NCBI GenBank assembly: GCA_014706385.1
Contig: JACGZH010000008.1
Span: 1 to 64,000, forward strand
DNA length: 64,000 nucleotides
Reading direction: 5' to 3'
From: Phaffia rhodozyma
Taxonomy: Eukaryota; Basidiomycota; Tremellomycetes; Cystofilobasidiales; Mrakiaceae
Of this stretch, positions 8,796 to 20,565 are shown piece by piece. Every line of letters starts with the position of its first letter. Position 1 is the stretch's first letter. The notes under the pieces were generated by a model that worked only from the letters and a program-made list of their open reading frames with translations, was not told the DNA's origin and made no database searches. The position numbers were made by a program, and so were the translations under genes.

Positions 8796-9461
8796 GTTAC
8801 GCGTGGTGTAATTTGCAGCACGTAACCCTAACCGTTGACGCCCGTCCTTTCTTTTTTTTTTCTTTTTTTTTCTTTTTCTTTTTTTTTCTTTTTTTTCTTT
8901 TCTTTTTTCATCACCTCCCACGACGCGACCTTACGTAAGCATGCGCTCCCCGCCCGCCCACTTCTCGTCCTTTCGTCTTCTTGGATTTTTTCCCTTTTTC
9001 GCCCATATCTCCATCAATCCAGCCCGGATCGCTCTACTTCTTTCACCATCCTGACCGGGCGACCTTGCTTCATCGACCCATACCGTTTTTTGTATCTTTC
9101 CACATCTTTCCCTTTTTTCGACTTTTCTTCGGCCCGTCTTCGGCTTAGCTCCCGCTTGTCTCACCATCTCCTTGTCCCATCAGGTCACCTCACAGACTGT
9201 AGCTTGGCTTGTCAAAATGCCTGTTCATTTTTCTGTATCTTGTTCCTTTTCATCTCGTTTCATCTCATTCCATTTGATTCGATTCGTCTCTGATGCTCAG
9301 AGTCCGCTCTCGTATGGCTCGTGTCTCTTCCCAGTCATGTCCACAGTGAACGTACTCGACTGCTCTGTCTCTGGCCTGAGCGCCAACATGAACAACGAAA
9401 GAAGAGTACATAGGTACATGACATGGCTGGTCGCTACTCTTCCGTGCGCCAGCTCTCCCCC

Positions 9462-10025
9462 TTACACTTGTGGCACTGTGTCTCCCTCGGCTGCCTCGTC
9501 CACTATGAGGTCTTCAGTTGTCTCGTCCAGTTGCAGCACCTTGGAATAGCCCTCTGCCAGTATGTTGCTTACCACGATTGAAGCATCATCGTGCATTCTC
9601 GTAACCGGTATGCCAGAGGACGCTGTAGAGCTCCGTACAACAATGTAGTCCATCAGTGGGTGATGTTCTGCATTGTTGCCCATGTCGGACATGGCACTGA
9701 AAAGCTTCCATTGAGTTTCCATCACGTGTGCTCCCACATACAGCTTCATGTCGGTGACACTGTAGACCAGGTCGTCAGTGTTGACGCCGTGGGCGGCCAC
9801 CACATTCCAGAACCCACGCGGCTGTAGCTCTCTCAGCTCAGCCCTTCCACTTGACAATGCAACGAGTTCGTTCAGGGTGACGCCCCACCCCCCATCGAGC
9901 GCGCTTGCGTGCATCAGACTGCATTCGCAGTTATCGTCACATACGATTTTCCTTCCTGGCCTGATGTATATCTCATCGTCGTAGTCTGGTTTATATTTCC
10001 TGTTGGGATACTCGACCTTTGGCAT
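9462..10025 (-). CDS. Hypothetical protein, 187 aa
   Basis: A single uninterrupted ATG-to-stop frame of 187 residues, acidic at the C-terminus, with no signal peptide or membrane span. No family is recognised. The N-terminal third has a small CDDNCEC cluster. It is the only long open frame in the gene-poor subtelomere whose composition looks protein-like, but transcription is unproven and it could be a remnant of a larger gene. It lies away from any operon-like or divergent partner. Confidence 0.45.
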   Translation of the reverse strand: MPKVEYPNRKYKPDYDDEIYIRPGRKIVCDDNCECSLMHASALDGGWGVTLNELVALSSGRAELRELQPRGFWNVVAAHGVNTDDLVYSVTDMKLYVGAHVMETQWKLFSAMSDMGNNAEHHPLMDYIVVRSSTASSGIPVTRMHDDASIVVSNILAEGYSKVLQLDETTEDLIVDEAAEGDTVPQV

Positions 10026-10424
10026 GATACTCGACAGCTGGACGGAGACTTTGCCACAGAATAGCCAAGACAGCTCTCGTTCAGCGAAGGAGCCTTATGA
10101 GCGCGCACTGGATCCAGTGGGAGAAGACTCACTCAAGCGGTGGAATGAGGTCGGTAGATCAGAACAGAAGCTCTAAATAGAGTAGAGACAGTGAGTGATG
10201 GAAGAAGAGCAGTCTGATATGATGTGGCGACTTTATAGAAAAACACGGCGAAGGAAAGGCAAACGAAACGAATTGCCACATCGACTTTGTTCCGTCGTCC
10301 TGAGGCTCTTCATCTTCTCATGTTTTCTTTCTCTCGCTCTGTCCGTCTTTTCGTTTCTTATACTCTCTTCTCTCCCGTAGCTTCTCTCTTCACTTTGGTT
10401 GATCTCTCTTTCTTCTTGATGCCA

Positions 10425-10515
10425 TTCTCATTCTCATCCTTATTCTCATTCTCATCCTTATTCTCATTCTCATCCTTATTCTAGTTACCATTCTAGTTTC
10501 CATTCTTATTCTTTT
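10425..10515. repeat. CT-rich minisatellite
   Basis: An ~18-bp unit (ttctcattctcatcctta) repeats about three times and then decays into related cattctag/cattctta words. Confidence 0.75.
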
Positions 10516-11106
10516 CCTTTTTGAGCCCTGTATGGAGCACAAGCTAACTGTACCACATGCGACCCGGATGCCCAGTTTGCCTCTCTCTCACACATTCCTT
10601 TGCTTCTCATACTTTGTACGCTTCGTATCAAAGATCTGACCGAGTTGTAGGTCTTGTGTTCATCTGCACATCATCTCGACAACATGTGTCTCTTACCTCT
10701 TGCGCGGTCGATACCAATGTGTATCTACACTGCTTCATACCTTTCGGTCTCGCGCCCTTTCCTGCTTGCATTCATGCCCAGGCGACGAGGAGTCCCAAAG
10801 CACTTGGTCGCTTTCCTTTTCTATATTGTTCTCTTTCTCTTCTCTCTCAAGTCCGAGTCCTGTCATCCTCATTCGAGGTTGTTTGATCGGTGATTCTTGC
10901 AATGTCTCTATCTCTGCCGCGCCTGTGAGGATCCATGAGCCTGAGTTTTGAGACAACTTGTGATGATAGAACTCTCCACCTAGTCAAGTCGCAACAAAAC
11001 GGTCGCCCGGCTCTTCCGCCCTTTTACAGATGCCCGTTCCGGTATAGTGAGCTTTTTGTTACATTCTGTACCTACACACACATGGGCAAAGACGGGGCAA
11101 AAAGAA

Positions 11107-11200
11107 TGACCGTAGGGTGAATTGAACACCCGTCGTCCGCGACTTTGCGTTTCAGTTGAAGAACCACAAGCGGAAGTACTAACCACTATACTATACGATC
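11107..11200 (-). tRNA. tRNA-His(GUG), with intron
   Basis: On the minus strand the acceptor GATCGTA pairs with TACGGTC, the D arm is GTAT/GTAC, the anticodon stem TCCGC pairs with GCGGA, and the loop starts TTGTGG, giving anticodon GUG. An intron of about 21 nt interrupts the loop after position 37, the standard place for nuclear tRNA introns. The T arm is GGGTG-TTCAATT-CACCC, and a T-rich run follows the 3' end. Confidence 0.85.
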
Positions 11201-11419
11201 TTGATGTTTTGAGAGCGGTCAATATCAACCTAGACAGTCGAGATGCACGCATAGATTGTCGAAATTTCAGAAGTCTTGACACTATTTCAGCTGTAGTTCG
11301 TTATTTCTTCTTGACGCATCACCTTCCGACTTCCTTCTGCGCAGAGTCCCAAGACCCTCGGCCTAGAGCTATGCACTCTCCAGCTGGTTCCCTTTTGTTT
11401 TCCTGGTTTCTCGATCTCA

Positions 11420-11522
11420 CTTTACTAGAACACCTGGGTGGTGTGTTACGGGTGTGAGGAACCAGTGAGGACTTCAACAGAAACAAGTGCCAGAACGAAA
11501 AGACTATGTTTCACCCTTTCAT
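11420..11522 (+). repeat. Dispersed ~100-bp repeat, unit B
   Basis: Inverted relative to unit A at 8578-8682, with the same ccagtgaggactt and aacaagtgccagaacgaaaag blocks. It lies about 220 bp upstream of the tRNA-His 5' end. Both copies being upstream of Pol III genes suggests a tRNA-targeted mobile element remnant (inference). Confidence 0.65.
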
Positions 11523-13146
11523 CTTAGTAAACTTCTTTACAGTTTGATGAATGCACATTGGAATAGCTGCTGAACTGTATAAGAACGATGTGGTCGACTA
11601 ACGACAGCGGACAGAACGCTACACGACTGACATCTTGTTATCATCAACTGTCTGTATGTTTCTATTATGTTTTTTTCGTGTTGTATATGATGGGCTTCGA
11701 TTGTTTTGTGCGTTGTTTTGTGCTCTGTTGGCTTGGTCGAGTTGTTTGGCTGATGGGATGTTTGGTCGATTTGTATCAGGACATGTCCACCAGCTCAGGC
11801 TCTCGAAAAATCATGCGATGGCCAAAGACATATGCATAGACTTGTAATGTGAAGTACGAAGACGGGAGCTTTCAACAAAGACGGCAGGACCCAGACATGA
11901 GAGAGAGAAAAAAAAGAGACAACACGAGAGGATAAAACGAAAGAGGAAGGAGACACGAACTACGAAGAATGAAAAGGCGACAAAGTGCTTGTATCTGTTC
12001 ATCATACAAACGCAGAAGCAAGACGGGAAGGATGCATACAGATCTCGGAAGCTGGGAGATGGGAAACACATAGCGTCAAGGTTGCATCTACTAGGATACA
12101 GTGTCAGCCACTCAGACCGATCTCTGACGGCTGGGTAGTAGGTATGTGATGGTTGGTGATTCGTTAGCTGGTAGTTTATTGGCTGTTTCTATATTGATTA
12201 CTAGTTGAGATTTGGGCTAGTCGGTGATTTCTTTCACTTTGCCCTCACTTTCCGTTCCTCTCCGTTCCTTTCCTAGCCCTGCCTTTCCATCTTGTTTCTT
12301 TCCACCTTGTTTCTTTCTCTCTCTGCCTCTACTTCTATCTGACCCTTCTTCTGCTCTCGCATATGATCAGACCTCGTTCACAAGCATGTTTATATATACG
12401 CATATGGCTCTGACACCCTGAGAACGTCAAGAGAACGATGGCGCTGACCTGTTGGAGCTGGATCTCGAGCGTTGATCTTAAGCTTGGATCCTGGTCGCTC
12501 TCTTTCGTCTGCTTTTTGTCGCTGACTATGCTGTCCAGGACTATCTCTCTGCATTTGCTTGATCTGTTCCCAGAAAGCTCGAACTCTATTTCTCGCCTTG
12601 GCACCCGTGTCGATGGCATGCGTGTGACTCGCTCGGCTAGCGTCCTCGGTCCGTTTGACACTGTCGGCCAACCGTCGGTCACGTCACGCAGACCGTAAAG
12701 AAGGACATCTGTTTCGCCACCACACCTGTTAAGATATCCCTCTCACCTTTGACCATGCTCTTCTACGACTATAGGGATTTTCGGGACCCATACTTCGTCA
12801 AATGGCTACAGGTCAACTTCGAAGAAGAACGATCCTCTGCTGAAGAGTCAGTTTGTCCATCAGACCTATCATGCGTCGATCTCTCAGGTCAATGCTGACC
12901 TGGCTTGCTCTCCTATTTGCTTGAGATAGACCACCGTTCGTCCAATATTTCTCTACTGTTGAATGACAAGGAGGCTGACTAGCAGCATGGGCGTCTGTTG
13001 ACAACTCTGCCTTGATGTCTTGTTCTCTTGTCGTCCTGTCGTCTTATCGTCATGTCGTCTTATCGTCATGTCGTCTTGTTGCCTTCTACAGAACATGTAA
13101 GCTTCCGTCGGCATCTGCTAGTAGGGTAAAAGTACTCTGACTCATC

Positions 13147-15869
13147 TTGTCCTCTTCTCTATGCTCTCAATCGACCATAGTCCAGGACCTGAAAACTTTA
13201 CTTCGAACGGAAGATGATCTGCATCGGCAGGAGGTTCGACGTGCGCAGGGATTGGATGAAGATGAACGACCCTTGACGCGGAGACTTCCTGCTTACGACG
13301 GCAAGCACTTCTCAACTCGTCCGTTGCAAGAGCTAGAACGGGTCGAGCTAGGTGATATGATGTGGCACAAGATCCATCATGTGAGCTTCTTCCCGTCTTA
13401 TCTCTCTTATCTTCGTCTTATCCTTACCATTTTCCTATATCTCTATGCGACTTGCGGTGAATCAGTGGCCATGATGACTGACATGGTTTGACTGCCTTTT
13501 TGGCTCCACTTCACCACTCTCAGGGTCAATATCTGCTCATTCGGATCGTCTCTCGTCCCACTAGGATCACTTCCATCCGTTTCATCGGCCAGGACCCGTC
13601 AGGCCGGGCCGAGCTCGTCGAGCTACAAACGGCTGTCGACATGCTTGTCCAGACCGGACCGGAACTGGACGCGCTCTATCCTATGGGCGGCCTGCTAGCC
13701 ATCCGGGAGCCTCACTATGTTCGATGTCTGGACGAAGACATGATCGATATTGCTCATTGGAAACGCACCAAGATAACGAAGGTATCCAGGATCAGGGTTG
13801 AGTCACCCTCGGATGTTATCTGGCTGGGTGCAGACGACCGACTTGTCAGCGAGCTCACATGGATGAGTCCACCTGTCTGTCTGGCGACCGAAACAAATGC
13901 TCGGAGACTGACTGCTGAACATGCAAAGTCGATCGGAGACGAACGGCTGGACAAAGGATGGCTCATGGCGGCCGAGCGAGCGTATAGCGAGGGTCTGACC
14001 GTTGACAGCAAGCATATTGTGCTCAGACTTGACCGAGCGCACTGCCGGATCCGACTCTCGCGGTTCAGAGGCGCGTTTGTCGATGGCGAGCATGCACTGC
14101 GTGGCCTTCTTGACGCTGTACGCGCGGAGGAACCTGGACGGGCGGACTTGGCCCAGTCGGATCTGCTGCAGAAGGCATACCACTGGCTTGTGCTAGCTTC
14201 GATCGGTCTGCGCGACTGGTCGGTCGCATATGAGCACTGCACTGTGTTTGTTGAGCGGTTTCCTGATTATGCTCCTGCGCTGGACTTGCTGGCGTTCACA
14301 CAAGCCAGAGTGGACGAGGCTCGGACGGGTGTGTACGACTGGCCGTCGATCTTTCGGGGTGATCTCCAGCCGGGGGGGACGAGGAATGTAGTTGCTGACT
14401 GGGTGTCGCCTTCCTTCAAGATAGGCCGCAGCCCTACGTTAGGTGGGATCCGGGGCGTCATCGCTGACCGAACGATCGAGCGAGGCGAGCTACTTGTGGT
14501 GTGCAAGCCGTTTGTATCGGTTGACATGAAGGAGCCAAAGGAAGGGCCGCTGACGGAGCTGGTGAACGTGCCAATTCAACAATACGCTTCAGGGTCTGCG
14601 CATGCATATCTAGTACGAGCGATGGTGGACAAGATTCAAGACGAACCGAGGGCCTTGGACGTGTTGAAGAGGCTGTATGCTGGACCGGGATCCTCGGATC
14701 CAGAGTTGGTCGATCTAAGCGCCTTCGAACCGCCTGGCGCACCGGGCGATACCGAGGATGAGGAGGAGGAGGTAAAGTCGGTGGATGTGGACGTGTCGAG
14801 ACTGGAGGGAGTCAGGACCTACAGCTCTTTTGCGACCGGGTCAGTCATCATCGCCGAGACCGGGCCCACTATGCATGGTCCACATAGAAATGAGCCGTGT
14901 TCAGGTACGTCTCGTACTTTTGCCTCTAAGATAATCTCTTTTCTCTCTGTCTACTACGTTTTTTTGCCTTTTTTCTCTCTTGACGATTCTTTGTATTGCT
15001 TTTTGTGTTTTGATGTATCCTGTTTCATCAAATGGTATCGATTCGTCATCTACGTAGGCATCTACCTTGTCCCCTCGTTGTTCAACCATGCCTGCTTCGC
15101 CAACGTCAGCTGGGTATTCTGGGACGACATCATGGTCCTTCGTTCCCGCCGGACTATCTCGCCTGGCGAAGAGCTGACGATCAACTACTTCTCTTGCAGC
15201 CCGTTAGCCTGGCGAACAGCACTGATCGGCGAGTACGGAATTGACCGATGCGAATGTAACCTGTGCAAAGAAGAACGGCTTGACCCTCTGGATGGACGTG
15301 AGATATGGTTTGATGACCTCGAATGGGCTTTGGAGTATGATGAATACATATCCGGAGTTGCACCGATAGTCAATGGAAAGATGTATAAACCACCGAGAAG
15401 AACTCTCGAGGGAGTCATGAAAATGACTCGTTCTATCGAATCGACATACAACTCCAACCGTTCACCGGGTTTCATGTCTGAGCTCTGCTGTCTTTATAAT
15501 TGCCTGTCGGGCCTTCACATGAGCGAAGCGACGGGCGGCATGAAGCACCCTGAGGAAACGTTGTGGTTGATGGAGCAAGCGGTGTACTGGAAGAAACGTG
15601 CGCTTGAGTGTTGTGGGTTCAAAGGGATAGAGTCTGATGGAAGAGGTACACTGACGTCTAGTCCGTTCGCATACGAGATGGAATGTTTGAGTATAGGGTT
15701 GTCGATCGTGTCGATACTCGGCAGAATGGATAGGAAGAAGGATGCGCAACGATGGGCCAGAGTGGTGTTGGAGATGCATGACATCGTTTTCGGAGGTGGG
15801 AAGGAAACACTGGTCGTTCTGTGGAGGGGTCCGTTGGACTCGATGCACTTGCTTCCATATTTCAGTTGA
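13147..15869 (+). CDS. SET-domain protein with TPR-like N-terminal region
   Basis: At least three exons can be joined in frame: up to 13380, 13524-14904 and 15058-15869. The N-terminal half has helical TPR-like repeats (around WLMAAERAYSEG and YHWLVLASIGL). A split SET domain follows. Its signatures are an NHAC core after the last intron, GEELTINY, and a cysteine cluster CECNLC as in SMYD/post-SET proteins. Such proteins are lysine methyltransferases of histones or other proteins; the substrate cannot be told here. The true start is unresolved, since the first exon as given has no ATG. An upstream exon starting at the ATG near 13014 and spliced at 13095 would join in frame, but it overlaps a tcgtcttatcgtcatg repeat. 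Confidence 0.78.
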
Positions 15870-18560
15870 CCTTGTGTGGATGAGATCGCATATGAATGCA
15901 TGTCTTGCTTTGTATCACAACAGCGATAGTACTAGGGCCAGGTAGTCGATAGCATATGGTGTCTTCCCGTGTGTCAAGCTAGACGCATCACGATCGAGTC
16001 GAACAAGCAGAGGACACAGAGAATCTTGTCATTTATACACATTCAGTCCTCAGCCTTCGTTCGCTTCTGCTTGTGCTTATCAGCAGGCACAACTTGCTGG
16101 TGCGCGGCTGGGTGTCAAGCGAGTTCTGAGATCCATAAGTGGCTGTGTTGAAGAAAAGAGGAACCAATGTTTGAAAATCATTTGAAACCCAAATAAAAGG
16201 AGAAAGGGAAAGAGAGAAAAAACAGTCAGAAGTAGGCAGAAAAGAGAACGAAAGAAGGAAAGAGAGGACGAACATGGTTTCCTCACATTTCTGACACATG
16301 AACGTGATGGCAAGATCCGTATATCCAGCTCGATCGGTATATCCCATCACTTGCATGCGGAGGGCAGAACAAGGAAATGGATCGGACCGGTTCGACGAGC
16401 GTAAGCCTCGATCGCATCTGACATCTGCCAATTGACGACAAGCGGGACGATCAGTACATCGTTCCGTCGTGCAGCCTGTGTGAGCGAGCGCAGATGCCGG
16501 GCATTGGTTCGGCCGTGAGCTGAGTGGGCTCATCGGAAACTGACAAAATATAAGAGAGCCGAATCAGATTGTCGGTGAAGCTAGTATCGCACGTCCCGTC
16601 TCTTGAGACTTGACAAAGCATCTTTCCGCCGGTCCTGCGACCTGTTCGAGTGGAGCGCCATAACAGAAGACTGAAGCTGAGTATGGGAAACGGGAATCAA
16701 GTCAACAGAGTCACGTACTTGAATCAGCTTGTACAAGTCAAAGATGAAGAGAGGCCAAGGGTCACAGAAAGGGAAGTAAAGAAGGGCAGAGAGGAAAGCA
16801 GAAAAGTCGAAGAGACAACGGACCTCTGCTCGCTGAGCGCTCTCGAGAATGGTATTGGCCGTCTTCTTCTGTTTGCGAATGATTACCATGGACGGTGTCA
16901 AGCCAGCTGTAAGGGGTATCTGTATGTTTTGTCGTTCATCGCGATGAGCAACACGCCAGAGCATAGTAAAGCAGAACGACATATAAACGATCGGAACAAG
17001 AGAGCAAACATAGGTAGAGAACGAAGGACAGATCTGATCTCATGTTGTCGTCTCTCTGGACGAGCTCGACACGTTGTTGGACTGTATCGACTGTACGGAT
17101 TGTACCGGCTGCATCGACGGCCTGTCGAGTTTACAATCTCAAGCACCCAAATGCACCCAAGTGTTGGCGATCACTGCGTTAAGTGATGCAGAACATGAGG
17201 CTCTCATCTTGATCACTGGAAAAAGGCCATGGCGGACGCTGGAGGATAGAACAGAAAGAGAGGATAGATGGAGCTGCCTGAATGGAAACAAGAAGAGGCG
17301 GTACACACGACCAAGTCCGTTCCAATAGATTCTTTGAGGTTTTTAGTAGTCGGCCGTTGGAGATCAAATCATGTCCTTTTTTCCTTTATCTTATCTCTCC
17401 GTCTTGATCGCTTTCCTTTTCCCCTTAAAACCCTAACCAAGAATTCGTTCTACCATATGCTTAGTTTCACCATCTCCGGCTTTTCTTCGAGGCCGCTCAG
17501 CTTTCTCGTTCACCACTATCCCTGCACATAAGCTTCGCCATCCTTCCACTTCTTTTCTCCGTCTCGGTCACCACCAGAAACCCGCTCCTGTGGGCTGGGC
17601 CTTTCGTGACATCTTGAACTCGATCAATGCCGGAGTAGATGGAGCTGCCTGATCTGTAGATCTACTGCTCTCAGCTGAAGTTCCCTCGAGAAATCTCTCG
17701 AATGATCAAGACAACCTGATAGATCCCAAGATGCTAATAACATTGATGTGCTCTATACGTCTCTGTGATCCCCGGCCGCTGTCGAGGGCGTTTTCTGAAC
17801 CAGACTGCTGACTATCGCGCCCTTAATTCACCAAGATCTTTCGGGACACGAGCAGGCTGATTGACGGTTTGTGAACATTAAGAACCTTAGGGGCTTTCCT
17901 TTGTCAAGCTCTTCTTTTTCGGCTTGCTTACCACCAGGGAGGGCTTGGCCAAAGGTGCGCTTATGATCGGCCCCCTTCGTTCGGACGGCTTCAAGACTTG
18001 TGGAGGCTCTATGAAACCGATCCGAAGGCGACATACACTTGCGTGCAACAAGGATTTTAGTTCAAGCCGGTCCAGTGCGATGTCGGCCGGCCGGAAGATG
18101 ACGAACGTCAGATGGACGATTCGTATGGTTGGGGGTACTGACAAGTCGGATGGGGTGAACATGACGGACATGCCAAGTACAACGCAGACCATGACTGATG
18201 ATACTCGTATGTGAACGACTTTGGCCGGGTTTCACGTCCTGACCGGGCATCACCCGGGCATACTCAGGAATGCTCGGGCGGGGCTAGATAGCTTGAACTC
18301 ACGCTGGGAAGATCGGATCATCCTTGTCGGAACTGCTCGAACCTCTATCAAGCCTTTAAAGTCTCTTCTCATCAGTGTCCATCGTTCTTCATGTTTCCTT
18401 TTCCTCATCTCCCATCTTTGTCTCCTCTCTCTCTTGCAAGACCGACGACACTTCATCACCAGGTAAGTGCTCACCGTTCCTCGGCCGTCTGAGAGTCCTC
18501 TATTTTGCATCACGTCAGTCCAGTGACTGAGCCCATCTTTCAGGAAACTCAACGGCAAAC
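15870..18560. other. Stretch without a supported gene
   Basis: About 2.7 kb with only short frames, CT/GA-rich tracts and one CCCTAACC motif near 17428. No conserved domain, tRNA or coherent splice chain was found; it may hold untranslated regions or noncoding RNA. Confidence 0.5.
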
Positions 18561-19846
18561 ATGTCCATAGCCATCAGATCTCTTGCCCGACTGACTCGAC
18601 CCTCCGATCTCCGCACAATCCTTGCTAGAACGATGAGCACCGAACTGAAGAAACCTCTTGAGCTCTACTCGGCGAGCACACCGAACGGCCAGAAGGCCAC
18701 TGTGTTCTTGGAGGAACTGAAGCAGATCTACCCAGCTTTCGACTATCATGTGAACGAGATCGATATCCAGAAGAATGAACAGAAGGAGGAGTGGTTCCTG
18801 AAGATCAACCCCAACGGGCGGATCCCCGCTTTGGTCGATCCTAACAGGGGGGACCATGCTGTGTGGGAGTCCGCCGCCATACTGCTGTATCTAGAGAAGC
18901 AGTAAGTCCGGCAGACACACCTTCTTTCCTCTTGTTTCTCTTTCTTTCTCTTTTGTCTCCTTCGCGCTCTCAAGTGCAGACCTGACGCATGTTTCTTTTT
19001 GTATCTTCTTTCGCCTATAGCTATGACCCAGACCACAAGTTCTCATTCGGCGACTCGGCTGATGAGGATAACTTCAGAAGTGAGATCCTCCAGTGGATGT
19101 TGTACGTTCTTCCTTCTGTCTCTCGCTTTGCTGGGCGCAGATGGAGGAGAAAGTGAGAGACATCCTGATCACTCGGGATCTCATCACTCCGTCTCGCTTT
19201 CTCGAACAGTTTCGTCCACGGAGGGATCGGACCGATGCAAGGCCAGGCGGTTTTCTTCTCGAAATATGCGCCCGAGCAGATCCCATATGTGTGTATCTCT
19301 CTATGTTCTCTCTACGGAGTTTCAGCCTGTCGAGTATAGTAGGTGTTGACGCACTGATCTCTCGAAACAGGCCATCAAGAGGTACCAAGATGAGACCAAA
19401 CGACTGTACTCGGTGCTCGATACCAGGCTCCGGAACAGAGACTATCTGGTCGGTCCGGGAAGAGGTAAGTACTCGATCGCAGACGCAAACGCGCTTCCCT
19501 GGGTGTTTTGGTCACCGTTCGCGGGGATCGATCATGTGGAGATTCCGACGGGAGTGAAGGCATGGCTGGACAGGAACCTGGAGAGAGAGCCGACGATGAG
19601 GGGGCTCAAGGTCGGGCCGAACACGTCCTCAGAGTGAGTTTTTTTGTGCCTAGCCTTCCAGGGGTTCATCTTTCTGTGTCCTTGTTCGTGTGATGCGTGT
19701 GTGACGAACATATATGGACGAATGTGTGGACGAGGATCTAACTTCTGTCTTCACTTCCGGCTTCGACCTGACTGTTCGCATGGGGCATTGACAGTATGAT
19801 CGAACAGATCAAGAAGTATGGGGCGCTTCCTCCGAGCACGAAGTGA
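18561..19846 (+). CDS. Glutathione S-transferase
   Basis: Five exons splice cleanly: 18561-18901, 19021-19101, 19210-19288, 19371-19633 and 19795-19846. The thioredoxin-like N-terminal domain has the Ure2/GTT-type glutathione-binding pattern: LYSASTPNG at its start, then [11 protein letters not shown] and a WESAAIL segment. The C-terminal helical domain carries [11 protein letters not shown], the conserved N-capping region of GSTs. The enzyme would conjugate or reduce substrates with glutathione in the cytosol or mitochondria. The first Met is followed by a basic, Ser/Arg-rich leader, and a second Met (MSTELKK) precedes the fold. Alternative starts could therefore give mitochondrial and cytosolic forms (inference). 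Confidence 0.9.
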
Positions 19847-20565
19847 ACGATTTGACTATTTGGTAGATTTTGCGGCCTGGTGTTACTTTGTGACATTGGT
19901 CGATGATTGCCCTTCGGTCCAACTGTAGGATGTGAGGGGACTGTATAGAATCAGAGGGTATATTATGAGTTTTCTGGTATACATATTGGACTGTCTTGTC
20001 TCAGAGGTTATCTTGACAGACAACTTACCTCGTGGCTTTTTCCGTCAGTGCGTTTTTAGCTTGACAACTCATGTCTTTCTTCTCATCTCTTCCGAGTTCA
20101 TTCCCTCACCTTGGCTTCCAATCATTGCCTGTTGTCCTTCAACATATATCCCCGCACCCAATATTTTCTTTGCTATTCTCCTCTTTTCTCTTTCTTTTCT
20201 CATCTCTAACCATGTTACCTGATTGTTGACAAACCCCCGCTCTTTGATCTCCAGTAACAAGTCATGACACTCTGAGAGAAAAGGCGCTATGTGCGTGTAG
20301 TCACTGAAGAGGCAAAGGTACATCAATCATGAACGTCATGAATGCCGCTAGTAATAAAGACAACTGTGTGAGAGACATTCAAGACAGGGACTATTGCCCA
20401 CAGGAGAGAGAATAGTAGAAAGATTCGAGAGGCGGATGCTAGCTTATAGAAGGACGTTTGTAGATACAAGAAAAAAAACGGTGGTGGCGGCCGAAAGAGT
20501 AGAATACACAAGAGTGTTCGACGGATCTTATCACAGCGTGATATGATTGAAAGGGACTTGAGCTA
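19847..20565. other. Convergent 3' intergenic region
   Basis: Lies between the stops of the GST (+) and DUF1399 (-) genes. Nothing beyond CT-rich tracts is seen. Confidence 0.5.

Larger units (their letters stand above)
8502..9461. other. Subtelomeric spacer
   Basis: Apart from repeat unit A and the tRNA remnant, this stretch holds a short interstitial CCCTAA pair near 8823 and a T-rich tract at 8850-8910. No credible gene is seen. Confidence 0.6.
10026..13000. other. Gene-poor subtelomeric stretch
   Basis: Contains the CT minisatellite, tRNA-His and repeat unit B. The remaining short frames on both strands are low-complexity or lack ATG starts and splice support; I find no convincing protein gene. 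Confidence 0.55.

Noticed and set aside
12335..12698. Frames on both strands of 86-115 residues
   Set aside because: Overlapping frames on both strands, no recognised domain, no splice support, and doubtful starts.
16033..17186. Frames of 166 and 178 residues in the empty stretch
   Set aside because: Low-complexity and basic composition, no domain, and no coherent exon chain.
17425..17440. Interstitial telomere motif AAACCCTAACC
   Set aside because: Only about one and a half units; may be chance, although a healed break cannot be excluded.
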